DNA from: Brasilonema sp. CT11
GTDB taxonomy: Bacteria; Cyanobacteriota; Cyanobacteriia; Cyanobacteriales; Nostocaceae
Direction of reading: 5' to 3'
Assembly (NCBI RefSeq): GCF_017982655.1
Contig: NZ_JABXYX010000036.1
Location: 1-64,000, forward strand
DNA length: 64,000 nucleotides
Position 1 is the stretch's first letter; each line of letters starts with the position of its first letter. The position numbers and the translations under genes were made by a program. The notes under the pieces are model-generated. The model had not been told where the DNA came from, did no database searches, and saw only the letters and a list, made by a program, of their open reading frames with translations. Of the stretch, positions 28,956-36,968 are shown one piece after another.

Positions 28956-29696
28956 ATGAATCAACAAAAACCTATTATTATTGCCCAAGATATCCACAAG
29001 TGGTATGGTAAGTTTCACGTTCTCCAAGGGGTTAGCTTAACAGTTAATCGTGGAGAAGTCGTAGTACTGATGGGACCTTCTGGTTCAGGTAAATCGACTT
29101 TTATTCGCACTTTTAATGCTTTAGAAGAATATCAACAGGGACGAATTGAAATTGATGGAATTGACCTTACGAATGACCTCAAAAATATAGAAGCAATTCG
29201 GCGAGAAGTCGGGATGGTGTTTCAACAGTTCAACTTGTTTCCTCATTTGAGTGTGTTGCAAAATATCACTTTAGCACCAACTTGGGTGCGCAAGTGGACG
29301 AAAGTCAAAGCAGAAGAAACGGCGATGCAGTTGCTAGAACGAGTGGGAATTTTGGAACAAGCACAGAAATATCCAGGACAATTGTCAGGTGGACAGCAGC
29401 AACGGGTAGCCATTGCGAGAGCATTAGCTATGCAGCCTAAAGTTATGCTTTTTGATGAACCCACTTCCGCTTTAGATCCAGAGATGGTGCGAGAGGTTTT
29501 GGATGTTATCAAAACCCTTGCTGCTGATGGTATGACAATGGTTGTTGTTACTCACGAAGTTGGATTTGCTCGCGAAGCCGCTGACCGTGTGATTTTAATG
29601 GATAGCGGTACGATTGTAGAGGAAGCTACACCAAGCGTTTTCTTTCAAAGTCCAAAGCACGATCGCACTCGCAAGTTCTTATCCCAAATTCTTTAA
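28956..29696 (+). CDS. bgtA: amino-acid ABC transporter ATPase (BgtA-like)
   Basis: A 246-aa ABC ATPase of the polar amino-acid class. Walker A is GPSGSGKST (38-46), the Q-loop is in [11 protein letters not shown], the signature is [15 protein letters not shown] near 143, Walker B is [14 protein letters not shown], and the switch His is in VVVTHEVG. In Anabaena BgtA energises both the Nat (N-II) and Bgt basic-amino-acid systems. Here it lies downstream of natFGH in the same direction but 3.6 kb away behind an MscS gene, so it probably needs its own promoter in the 28859-28955 gap. Confidence 0.85.
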   Translation: MNQQKPIIIAQDIHKWYGKFHVLQGVSLTVNRGEVVVLMGPSGSGKSTFIRTFNALEEYQQGRIEIDGIDLTNDLKNIEAIRREVGMVFQQFNLFPHLSVLQNITLAPTWVRKWTKVKAEETAMQLLERVGILEQAQKYPGQLSGGQQQRVAIARALAMQPKVMLFDEPTSALDPEMVREVLDVIKTLAADGMTMVVVTHEVGFAREAADRVILMDSGTIVEEATPSVFFQSPKHDRTRKFLSQIL

Positions 29697-29734
29697 CAAA
29701 ACCTCAATATCATTGAAACACAAGCAAGTGTAAG

Positions 29735-29822
29735 AAACGTAGTTTTAACAGACGTAGCAGAGGCAACCAGCTTTTTGCTGGCTGTTCAAAAAATGTGAAA
29801 ATATCGCCGTAACCCTGCTGGA
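29735..29822 (-). pseudogene. 3' fragment of a fatty-acid hydroxylase-like gene
   Basis: Read on the minus strand the segment encodes QGYGDIFTFFEQPAKSW plus a Leu-rich tail. This is nearly the C-terminus of the intact gene at 30956-31468. Upstream the similarity fades within a few codons. It is a decayed duplicate, and the GST gene lies between the two copies. Confidence 0.75.
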
Positions 29823-29969
29823 GCATCGCCTTCATGATGTTCTCAGTAATCTCACGTTATAGTGTGTTATTTATTTGTTGATTTTGTATAACTTTATTCT
29901 TGAAGCTCTTTTCTATGCTGCTTGAATGTAAATTGATATTAGACACAAATTCGAGCAAAAATAAATCTT

Positions 29970-30608
29970 ATGAATAGAACGTTATATTATCATCAGCAAT
30001 CAAACTTTTCTCGAAAGATCCGAATATTGTTGGCAGAGAAAAATGTGAGATGCGAACTAATTGAAGTTAATTTACTTAATAAACCCCCTGAATTTATCAA
30101 AAATTATCCCATTGCTAAAGTACCTGTTTTTGTGGATGAAGATGGCACAGCTATTTGGGATTCAACACTAATTGCAGAGTATCTAGACGAAACTTATCCA
30201 CAACCAAATTTTTATCCAAGCGCTCCTCGTCAAAAACTTGAGTCTCGTAAATGGGAAGAACTAGCAGATACTTTAGGTGATAATGTTATCAATTTGTGGA
30301 TATTAAACTTAACGGGCGATATAGCTCCTAATTATTATCGGACAAAATATGAAACATTAATTAATCGCTTTTTACCAATTTTTGAAGAACAACTGCGATC
30401 TGCTAAATATTTGTTAGGCGGCGAAAGTTGGACTGTAGCAGACGTAGCAGCGTTATGTTCTCTGGGTTATTACAGCCTACGCTTAAATGAGAATTGGCTT
30501 CTTGAGTACCCTCATTTGAGAGAATGGTTTGAGAGATTACACGAGCGTGAGTCAGTCAAGTCAACTATTCCTAGACTGACATCTTGCACCATTCTCAACA
30601 AGACCTAA
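29970..30608 (+). CDS. glutathione S-transferase family protein
   Basis: A 212-aa GST-fold protein. The N-terminal thioredoxin-like domain shows Ser in SNFSRKIRILLAEKN at the catalytic position, the cis-Pro in IAKVPVF and the glutathione-binding DSTLIAEYLDE. The C-terminal helical domain contains WTVADVAALCSLGYY, the conserved N-capping Asp motif. It likely has a detoxification or redox role with unknown substrate. A long hairpin with AAAACCGGGTTT and AAACCCGGTTTTT arms (30608-30676) follows the stop. Confidence 0.88.
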   Translation: MNRTLYYHQQSNFSRKIRILLAEKNVRCELIEVNLLNKPPEFIKNYPIAKVPVFVDEDGTAIWDSTLIAEYLDETYPQPNFYPSAPRQKLESRKWEELADTLGDNVINLWILNLTGDIAPNYYRTKYETLINRFLPIFEEQLRSAKYLLGGESWTVADVAALCSLGYYSLRLNENWLLEYPHLREWFERLHERESVKSTIPRLTSCTILNKT

Positions 30609-30676
30609 AAAACCGGGTTTTTGAACGGCAAATTAAGGTTTGCAAGTGTCGTCATGCTCAATAAACCCGGTTTTTG
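30608..30676 (+). terminator. terminator-like inverted repeat after the GST gene
   Basis: AAAACCGGGTTTTT and AAACCCGGTTTTT form a stem separated by a long loop, starting at the GST stop and ending in a T-run. Confidence 0.55.
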
Positions 30677-30911
30677 ACCCTGGTGCAAGATCTGAGCCTC
30701 CCACGGGCGCGATTAACGCTCCCGCAAAATATGAAACAAGCACATTTTTATGATGTTTCTCAAAGCCTTACCGTATAACGGTTCTAAAATGTGCAAGTTA
30801 AGAGTAGAAAAACTTGAGGTGCTCGCAACTTAAATGCAGACAATGCAAAAAGAATGAAGAATAATCTTGACTCCTAACTAATGACTAATGACTAATGACT
30901 AATGACTATCG

Positions 30912-30972
30912 GGTGGGCACTGCCCATAACGTAAAAATAAGGTTTTGAGCGAACTCTAGGCAGTGCCCACCT
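30912..30972. repeat. GGTGGGCA/TGCCCACC dispersed palindrome arms
   Basis: GGTGGGCACTGCCC at 30912 and GGGCAGTGCCCACC at about 30958 are inverse copies. The right arm supplies the last codons of the fatty-acid-hydroxylase-like gene. The same palindrome class occurs after phoD. Confidence 0.6.
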
Positions 30973-31468
30973 TACAAAAATTGCAATAACGTAGTCTTAA
31001 CAGGCGTAACAAACGCAACCAACTTTTAGCTGGCTGTTCAAAAAATGTGAAAATATCGCCATAACCCTGGTTGGTTTTTTGGTGATGTTCCCAATGTCTT
31101 TCTGGAGTCGTGATGAACAGAATTCGGCATAAAATCTCTACTAACTTTGGAGTTTGCCAACCCAAGGTAGTCGTGTGTCTCCACCATACATGAAACTGAC
31201 CAAATAAAAGCCCACACACAACACCAATCGGGGAAAAAGACCATAGAACTGCTGCTACGAGTAAATAAGGTAAAGCACCCAGAATACCATCCAGAAGAAC
31301 TTGGGAATTGAAAGTCAGGATGGCATAATGGCGAAAGCTCTTCTTGTAAGAGTGGTGAGTTCGTAAGTGAAGCATACCAAAAACGTGTTCAGGTACGTGA
31401 TAGCAAAAAGTAGAAAGGAAGTCACCAATAACAAGTAGTATCCAAGCACACGCGATCGCCTTAAACAT
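30956..31468 (-). CDS. fatty-acid hydroxylase/sterol desaturase superfamily protein
   Basis: A membrane di-iron-type protein of about 170 aa. The histidine clusters of the superfamily are present: HVPEH and HLRTHHSYKK, then FGQFHVWWRH, and RHWEHHQKTNQGYGD. Hydrophobic helices separate them. It is shorter than eukaryotic members but normal for bacterial CrtZ/ERG3-like forms. The frame is open to 31513, but ATG 31468 is a better start. The last four codons lie in a dispersed palindrome, so the native C-terminus may have been altered. A decayed copy of its 3' end lies at 29735. The substrate is unknown (a carotenoid or lipid is likely). Confidence 0.8.
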   Translation of the reverse strand: MFKAIACAWILLVIGDFLSTFCYHVPEHVFGMLHLRTHHSYKKSFRHYAILTFNSQVLLDGILGALPYLLVAAVLWSFSPIGVVCGLLFGQFHVWWRHTTTLGWQTPKLVEILCRILFITTPERHWEHHQKTNQGYGDIFTFFEQPAKSWLRLLRLLRLRYCNFCKVGTA

Positions 31469-31513
31469 TGTTTCATCCTCAAATTTTAGTAAAAACCACG
31501 ACAGAAAAAACAA

Positions 31514-32037
31514 GCTGAGTCTATTTTCTAAATATCATCACTTAGAAAATAATTTTTCTAAGCTATAAAAAGACACAGTTTAACCTCGTGAAGCACTTTA
31601 CAAGGCTTCTCGTTCTCGACTGGAATTCTTAGGCTCTGTTGATTTTGCTTTGAATGACAGTTTTAGACTGATTTGTTTTGTGGAACATTTATTGACAATA
31701 TCGCATATATCTAAAAGCTGATTGTATTACCGTAGTTTATCACAGTTATACTAAATCCGCTTTAATAACCCTCTCTTAACCCTGGTACAGTGCGGCTATA
31801 CGAGACTTGTCAGCCTATGCACGAAGCGCACGCTTTGCGAACGCGGAGTCATGGAAAAGGGGGGTATTGACCTAGACTTGGTATTATTTCTTAATTCTTT
31901 AAATAGAGTAAGATACTAAGAGCAAAAGTTAAGTTAAAGTTTGCACAAATTTCGGTTAAAGTTCCCTCGTCGGGGAAAGCCTTTCGGTAGTCGCCTACCT
32001 TCAGCTTACTCTCCAAAAACGCTATTTCGATTGAGTT
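31514..32037. other. 524-bp intergenic region without a gene
   Basis: Mostly AT-rich. It holds a short repeat with GCGAACGCGGAGTCATGG (31836-31853) and a C/G-rich piece with TAGTCGCCTACC (31988-31999) related to the dispersed repeats elsewhere. It should contain the divergent promoters of the genes on both sides. Confidence 0.45.
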
Positions 32038-32658
32038 ATGTCAAAATATCGACCACAAATCAGGATTTGTTTCCTTGGCGAATCATTTGTCAACGGTACT
32101 GGTGATCCTGAGTTTCTTGGATGGACTGGAAGAATCTGTGTTGATGCCGCAAGAAAAGGCTATGATATCACCTTCTATAATTTAGGAGTTAGGCGGGAAA
32201 CGAGTACAGAGCTAAGACAACGTTGGTTAAAAGAAGTTTGTTATCGTTTACCAAAAGAGTACAACGGCAGAGTTGTATTTTCTTTTGGAGTGAATGATAC
32301 AACACTGGTAAATGGTAAACCTCGTGTTGAGTTAGCAGATTCAATAGAAAATGTCCGCAGTATTTTGAGTAGAGCGAAACAGTTGTATCCTGTTTTAATG
32401 GTTGGTCCACCACCATGTGCAGATGAAGAACAAGATGGAAGAGATCACAGAATAGTGAATTTATCTAAACAGTTTGCTGTGGTTTGTGATCAACTCAATA
32501 TACCTTATCTAGATATTTTTCCTATTTTGCAAAAGTCAAAGATTTGGCAAGATGAAGCGAGAGCCAATGATGGTGCTCATCCGAGGGCGGGTGGTTATGC
32601 AAAATTTGCAGAAATCGTGCAAAGTTGGGACGGTTGGTTAAATTGGTTTGATCTATAA
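32038..32658 (+). CDS. GDSL-type SGNH hydrolase
   Basis: A 206-aa SGNH-fold hydrolase. Block I is CFLGESFVNGTGD, with Ser in the GDS-like position (GES here), block III is FSFGVNDTT with the oxyanion Asn, and block V is NDGAHPRAGGY with the Asp/His of the triad. There is no signal peptide, so it is probably a cytosolic esterase or deacylase. It is followed 104 bp later by the aromatic amino-acid permease gene. The substrate cannot be predicted. Confidence 0.85.
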   Translation: MSKYRPQIRICFLGESFVNGTGDPEFLGWTGRICVDAARKGYDITFYNLGVRRETSTELRQRWLKEVCYRLPKEYNGRVVFSFGVNDTTLVNGKPRVELADSIENVRSILSRAKQLYPVLMVGPPPCADEEQDGRDHRIVNLSKQFAVVCDQLNIPYLDIFPILQKSKIWQDEARANDGAHPRAGGYAKFAEIVQSWDGWLNWFDL

Positions 32659-32807
32659 AACATCTCGTTAAACAGCATAGTCTTTGAAAATAGCAGTAAT
32701 TATAAGCACCAGGGTGAGAAAAATAACTGTTTTTGCTAAAATAATTTACATTAATTTATGTTATGTTGCTAATTGTTTCGGAATGTGATCACCTTAACAA
32801 GACCGAT

Positions 32808-34124
32808 ATGAAGGCAGTTCTCAACTCGGATACCTCACAACTCACTCGACTATTTTCTAACCTCGAACTTTATGGAAATAAACTCAATCATCAACCAGGT
32901 AGTGTTTTAGGAAGTACTGCACTTGTTGCTGGAACGACAGTTGGTGCTGGTATCCTCGCATTGCCTACGGTAACTCTGCCATCTGGTGTTGTGCCATCAA
33001 CGGTTCTGCTTGTTGGTGTTTGGCTCTACACCTTAATTTCAGGTCTTTTGATTGCAGAGGTGACTTTAAACACGATGCGTCTTGTCGGCAGTTCGAGTTC
33101 AGGTTTGTTGGTGATGGTTGAGAGGACGCTTGGGAAGGTGGGTGCGCGCTTTGCTGGTGGTGCGTATCTGTTTTTGCACTATGCCTTGCTTGTTGCTTAT
33201 GTTAGCCAAGGTGGAAAGATTTTAATATCTGCTGTTGAAAAAGTGTTAGGTGTGCAGAATCATCTGCCTGCTTGGGTGGGGACAACAACGTTCACTCTCT
33301 TGTTTGGTGGCATTATGTATCTTGGGCGAGAAAGATTTGTAGAAAAATTAAACAGCGCGTTTGTGGCAATTGTCCTTGCTTCATTTGTTGGACTGTTAGT
33401 GTTGGCAGCAACGCAGGTTAAGACTTCCTCTTTCTCATTTCAAGATTGGAGTGCACTTCCTGCAGCCGTTTCAGTGATGTTTGTGGCGCTCTTTTACAGT
33501 AACGTTGTGCCAACAGTTGTCACTCAACTCGAAGGTGATGTCCGTAAAATACGTCAGTCCATCTTCATTGGTTCTGCGATTCCCTTAATCATGTTCTTGG
33601 CTTGGAATGCCGTGATTTTGGGAAGCGTCAGCACTGATATGCTACAAGGCACTTCTGGTGGCGGAACTGTTTTTGATCCACTGCAAATTCTGCGTGATGG
33701 TGGTGCAGGAGAATGGTTAGGAGTGTTAGTGTCCGTTTTCTCTGAGTTTGCAATTGTCACATCATTTATTGGATTTGTGTATGGCTTGCTGGATTTGTTC
33801 AAAGATATTTCAGCATCTAATGAGCCTGCTAAACGTCTACCGCTTTTTTCACTGATTCTTTTTCCGCCTATGAGTCTTGGGGCGCTTAATCCTAGCATCT
33901 TCTTGGCTGCTTTAGACTATGCTGGAACATTCAGTATTTCAGTTTTAGGTGGAATTATTCCGGCATTGATGACTTGGAAGCAGCGTCAAGAGCAGGAACA
34001 ATCAAATAGCATGAGTCAACCGCTTGTTCCTGGTGGTAAAGTGACGCTGATTGCAATGATTGGCGTTGCGTTGGTTGTGATAGGGAAACAAGTGGTGTTA
34101 ATGTGGGGTTCGTTTGGATACTGA
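32808..34124 (+). CDS. aromatic amino-acid permease (TyrP/HAAAP family)
   Basis: A 438-aa, roughly 11-helix transporter. The first helix has the family signature GSTALVAGTTVGAGILALP near residues 37-55, followed by regularly spaced hydrophobic segments and a conserved GGGTVFDPLQ loop. The HAAAP family imports Tyr, Trp or related amino acids by proton symport. The frame starts at 32763. I prefer ATG 32808, but the upstream ATG is possible. It lies on the same strand, 390 bp upstream of the RiPP precursors whose processing consumes Tyr residues. A functional link is speculative. Confidence 0.87.
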   Translation: MKAVLNSDTSQLTRLFSNLELYGNKLNHQPGSVLGSTALVAGTTVGAGILALPTVTLPSGVVPSTVLLVGVWLYTLISGLLIAEVTLNTMRLVGSSSSGLLVMVERTLGKVGARFAGGAYLFLHYALLVAYVSQGGKILISAVEKVLGVQNHLPAWVGTTTFTLLFGGIMYLGRERFVEKLNSAFVAIVLASFVGLLVLAATQVKTSSFSFQDWSALPAAVSVMFVALFYSNVVPTVVTQLEGDVRKIRQSIFIGSAIPLIMFLAWNAVILGSVSTDMLQGTSGGGTVFDPLQILRDGGAGEWLGVLVSVFSEFAIVTSFIGFVYGLLDLFKDISASNEPAKRLPLFSLILFPPMSLGALNPSIFLAALDYAGTFSISVLGGIIPALMTWKQRQEQEQSNSMSQPLVPGGKVTLIAMIGVALVVIGKQVVLMWGSFGY

Positions 34125-34513
34125 TTGTTTGGACTGCTTGGCGAACTCTCGTCCCTATGTCCTATGAAACAGGCTGCGCTCAGCACGTTCTATCAAGCTT
34201 CATGCTCAGCATTTTGCTTGATATTAGCTTCTCCACATGAGGCAAAAATTGAAAAATCATTAAGACATGTTGAATAGAAACTGTCTAGGTGAGAAGATTA
34301 CTCAGTCAGTAATTCTATTGCTCCAGTACTTTATATAACCAATAAAGAAAAATTGATGCAGTAGTAAAACTGACGCTTGTTTAATCAAAACTACTAGTGC
34401 AGCACGGCAGAAATATCTGTTGAGTTTTTGAAAGCTCAAAACTAGATGTTATGAGCGTAACTCTGTTTTGCCCAATGGCACTAGCTGTAATTTAAGTAAT
34501 CCCAGGAGAAATT

Positions 34514-34891
34514 ATGTCTCTAGAAGACGTCCAAGCATTCTACGAAAGACTAGGAAGCGACGAAGCTTTTCGTACCCAAATTCAAGGGGTTAATAGTAAA
34601 GATGAATGTAGCCAAACGGTCAAAAGTGCTGGCTATGACTTCACCCAAGAAGAGTTGAAAAAATATACAGCCGAACTGTTGGAGTTAGCTGCTGATGAGG
34701 ATGGTCTGGCTGATTTAGACGAAAAAGAATTGGCAACTGTTTTTGGTGGAATTATGGCACAGCCACTGTATGGAATCATTTATGAACCACCCACTAAGTT
34801 GCCACCTACTAAGCCCATTAAGTGGCCACCCACTAAGCCGCCCATTTATCAGCCAATGTATGGAGTTGTCGTATCGAAAGAAGAACTCTAA
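34514..34891 (+). CDS. Nif11-leader RiPP precursor 1 with two XYG splice sites
   Basis: A 125-aa precursor peptide. Residues 1-79 form a Nif11-type leader (MSLEDVQAFYERLGSDEAFR onward) ending in ELATVFGG, the double-glycine cleavage site at 78-79. The core (80-125) contains LYG at 85-87 and MYG at 115-117, separated by a Pro/Thr/Lys-rich spacer with repeated PPTK. X-Tyr-Gly is the recognition motif of PlpX-type spliceases, which excise the tyramine part of Tyr and leave X as an alpha-keto-beta-amino acid. The maturase gene is 0.8 kb downstream. The start is ATG 34514, with AGGAG seven bases upstream. It shares its leader almost entirely with precursor 2, while the cores diverge. Confidence 0.88.
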   Translation: MSLEDVQAFYERLGSDEAFRTQIQGVNSKDECSQTVKSAGYDFTQEELKKYTAELLELAADEDGLADLDEKELATVFGGIMAQPLYGIIYEPPTKLPPTKPIKWPPTKPPIYQPMYGVVVSKEEL

Positions 34892-34893
34892 GG

Positions 34894-34947
34894 AAGCTTG
34901 AGCAATAAGCTTGTGTTTTTTGGGACGGATGCAGGTAAGTCCGTCCC
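34894..34947 (+). promoter_or_regulatory. tandem hairpins after precursor 1
   Basis: The first is a small stem with AAGCTT arms (34894-34899 and 34907-34912) followed by a T-run (34916-34921), which is terminator-like. The second pairs GGGACGGAT with GTCCGTCCC (34922-34930 and 34939-34947). The corresponding copy at 35657-35682 differs by changes on both sides of the stem that keep pairing. Confidence 0.6.
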
Positions 34948-35257
34948 TATTTGAACAAATTAGCTGAGGATATTTCAAGAATCTAGCATTTGGCTTGATA
35001 TTAGCTTATTTACAGGAGGCAAAATTTAAAAAATAATAAAATATTTTGAATTTAAATTGTATAGGTGAGATAATTAATAACAAGTAATTATACTGAATAA
35101 AAAAAACACTGAATAGTTAGAGAATAATTGATGCAGTGGTAAAACTGACGGCTGGTTAAGCAAAACTATTAGTGCAGCACGGCAGAATGCAGAAATATTT
35201 ATTGCAGCATGGTTGCCTAATCGCACTAGTTGTATTTAACTCATCCTAAGAGGAATT

Positions 35258-35617
35258 ATGTCTCTAGAAAACGTCAAAGCATTTTACGAAAGACTAGGAA
35301 CTGACGAAGCTTTTCGTACCCAAGTTCAAGGAGCTAACACTAAGGATGAATGTAGCCAAACGGTCAAAAGTGCTGGCTATGATTTCACCCAAGAAGAATT
35401 TGAAGAATATACAGCCGAACTGTTGGAGTTAAGTGCTGATGAGGACGAACTGGCAGAGTTAGACGAAAAAGAATTGGCAACTATTTTTGGTGGGACTACT
35501 GCAGTGCCGATGTATGGAGTTATTGTTCGACCTGAACCTCAGCCTCTATATGGTGTTGTCATGCAACCACCTCAACCTCAGCCTTTATATGGTGTTGTAA
35601 TGCCATCGCCAGAATAA
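35258..35617 (+). CDS. Nif11-leader RiPP precursor 2 with three XYG splice sites
   Basis: A 119-aa precursor. The leader (1-79, ending ELATIFGG) is nearly identical to that of precursor 1. The core (80-119) contains three sites: MYG at 85-87, LYG at 97-99 and LYG at 110-112, each followed by Val and set in Pro/Gln-rich spacers (PLYGVVM occurs twice). Full processing by a splicease would convert three residues into alpha-keto-beta-amino acids, each with loss of C8H9NO (about 135 Da). It starts at ATG 35258, with AAGAGGA upstream. The radical SAM gene begins 95 bp after the stop, behind a hairpin. Confidence 0.88.
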   Translation: MSLENVKAFYERLGTDEAFRTQVQGANTKDECSQTVKSAGYDFTQEEFEEYTAELLELSADEDELAELDEKELATIFGGTTAVPMYGVIVRPEPQPLYGVVMQPPQPQPLYGVVMPSPE

Positions 35618-35656
35618 TAATTTCAAGCAAGTTTGAGCAGTAAGCTTAAGTTTCTT

Positions 35657-35682
35657 GGGACAGACGCAAGTAAGTCTGTCCC
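35657..35682 (+). promoter_or_regulatory. attenuator-like hairpin between precursor 2 and the maturase
   Basis: GGGACAGAC pairs with GTCTGTCCC around an eight-base loop, 30 bp before the maturase start. Relative to the copy at 34922-34947, a G-C pair has become A-T and a T-G wobble has become C-G, so base pairing is conserved. No T-run follows. It could reduce read-through or stabilise the precursor mRNA, giving more precursor than enzyme. Confidence 0.6.
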
Positions 35683-35712
35683 TATCCAGATAAATTAGCT
35701 GAGGGTATTTTA

Positions 35713-36966
35713 ATGACTTATCGCAGAGTGAGTTACGCGGTTTGGGAAATAACGCTGAAGTGCAATTTAGCTTGTCAGCATTGCGGTTCTCGTGCTGGGC
35801 ACACAAGGGCGAAAGAACTTTCTACTGAGGAAGCCCTTGATTTAGTCAAACAAATGGCGGAAGTCGGGATTACAGAAGTCACCATAATTGGGGGTGAGGC
35901 TTTTCTGCGTCCTGATTGGTTAGAAATTGCCTCTGCGATTACCAATGCTGGAATGCGTTGTGGCATGACGACTGGTGGTTATGGCATCACCTTAGACACT
36001 GCACGCCGGATGAAGGAAGCTGGAATTAGTGTAGTGTCTGTTTCGGTTGATGGCTTAGAAGCGACTCATGATCGTCTCCGGGGTAGAAAAGGCTCTTGGG
36101 AATGGGCGTTTAAGACCATGAGCCATCTTAAGGAAGCTGGTATTATCTTTGGCTGCAACACTCAAATAAATCGCCTATCTGCACCAGAATTTCCCCAAAT
36201 CTACGAGCGTATCCGTGATGCTGGCATTTTTGCTTGGCAGATTCAGTTAACAGTCCCAATGGGCAATGCAGCGGATAATAGTGAGATTCTACTGCAACCA
36301 TATGAACTGCTGGATGTCTATCCAATGATAGCTCGTGTTGCCCAACGCGCCCAGGAAGAAGGAGTGCAGGTTCAGCCAGGAAACAATATCGGCTATTACG
36401 GTCCCTACGAACGACTGCTGCGGGGAGGACATGCTTGGGCTTTCTGGCAGGGATGCAACGCCGGACTGGCTACTTTGGGCATTGAAGCCGATGGTGCAAT
36501 CAAAGGTTGTCCTTCACTGCCGACTTCCGCATACACCGGAGGTAACATCCGCGACCACTCACTGCGAACAATCATTGAAGAGGCAGAGGAATTACGATTT
36601 AATCTCGGAGCTGATACTCCCAAAGGAACAGATCATCTTTGGGGTTTCTGCAAGACTTGTGAATTTGCTCAACTCTGTCGTGGTGGTTGCTCTTGGACTG
36701 CTCATGTTTTCTTTGACAAACGAGGTAATAATCCTTACTGTCACCATCGTGCTTTAACGCAAGCAAAACGCGGTGTTCGCGAGCGAGTGTTTCTCCAGCA
36801 TAAGGCGGAGGGAAACCCGTTTGATAATGGCGAGTTTGCTCTGGTTGAGGAAGCAATTGGTGCTCCTTTGCCAGCAAACGATCCACTTCAGTTTAGTGGC
36901 GATCGCATTCAATGGCCACAAAGTTGGCAACAAGAACTATCAGTTCCTTCATTAACAACTCATTAA
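35713..36966 (+). CDS. radical SAM/SPASM peptide maturase (PlpX-like splicease)
   Basis: A 417-aa radical SAM enzyme. The 4Fe-4S cluster motif is CNLACQHC (Cys17, Cys21, Cys24). A TIM-barrel core with GGEAFLRPDW follows. The C-terminal SPASM region has C-rich motifs (WQGCNAGLATLGIEADGAIK, GCPSL, FCKTCEFAQLCRGGC, NPYCHH) for auxiliary clusters. It matches the nif11-class peptide maturase group to which PlpX belongs. Adjacent XYG-containing precursors and a small partner gene support splicease activity: excision of tyramine from X-Tyr-Gly. The start ATG 35713 is preceded by GAGGG. The partner gene starts two bases after the stop, so they are translationally coupled. Confidence 0.9.
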   Translation: MTYRRVSYAVWEITLKCNLACQHCGSRAGHTRAKELSTEEALDLVKQMAEVGITEVTIIGGEAFLRPDWLEIASAITNAGMRCGMTTGGYGITLDTARRMKEAGISVVSVSVDGLEATHDRLRGRKGSWEWAFKTMSHLKEAGIIFGCNTQINRLSAPEFPQIYERIRDAGIFAWQIQLTVPMGNAADNSEILLQPYELLDVYPMIARVAQRAQEEGVQVQPGNNIGYYGPYERLLRGGHAWAFWQGCNAGLATLGIEADGAIKGCPSLPTSAYTGGNIRDHSLRTIIEEAEELRFNLGADTPKGTDHLWGFCKTCEFAQLCRGGCSWTAHVFFDKRGNNPYCHHRALTQAKRGVRERVFLQHKAEGNPFDNGEFALVEEAIGAPLPANDPLQFSGDRIQWPQSWQQELSVPSLTTH

Positions 36967-36968
36967 TC

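Larger units (their letters stand above)
34206..34975 (+). repeat. tandem duplication unit, copy 1 (with precursor 1)
   Basis: The unit starts near the GCATTTTGCTTGATATTAGC block and ends near TTAGCTGAGGATATTT. It comprises a leader region, the Nif11-type precursor gene and two downstream hairpins. The whole unit recurs at 34984-35712 with moderate divergence. Shared upstream blocks include ATTGATGCAGT, GTAAAACTGACG and TAGTGCAGCACGGCAGAA. Confidence 0.85.
34984..35712 (+). repeat. tandem duplication unit, copy 2 (with precursor 2)
   Basis: The second copy of the 34206-34975 unit. Its right edge falls exactly at the start codon of the radical SAM gene, with the GAGGG of the conserved tail serving as that gene's ribosome-binding site. 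Confidence 0.85.
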
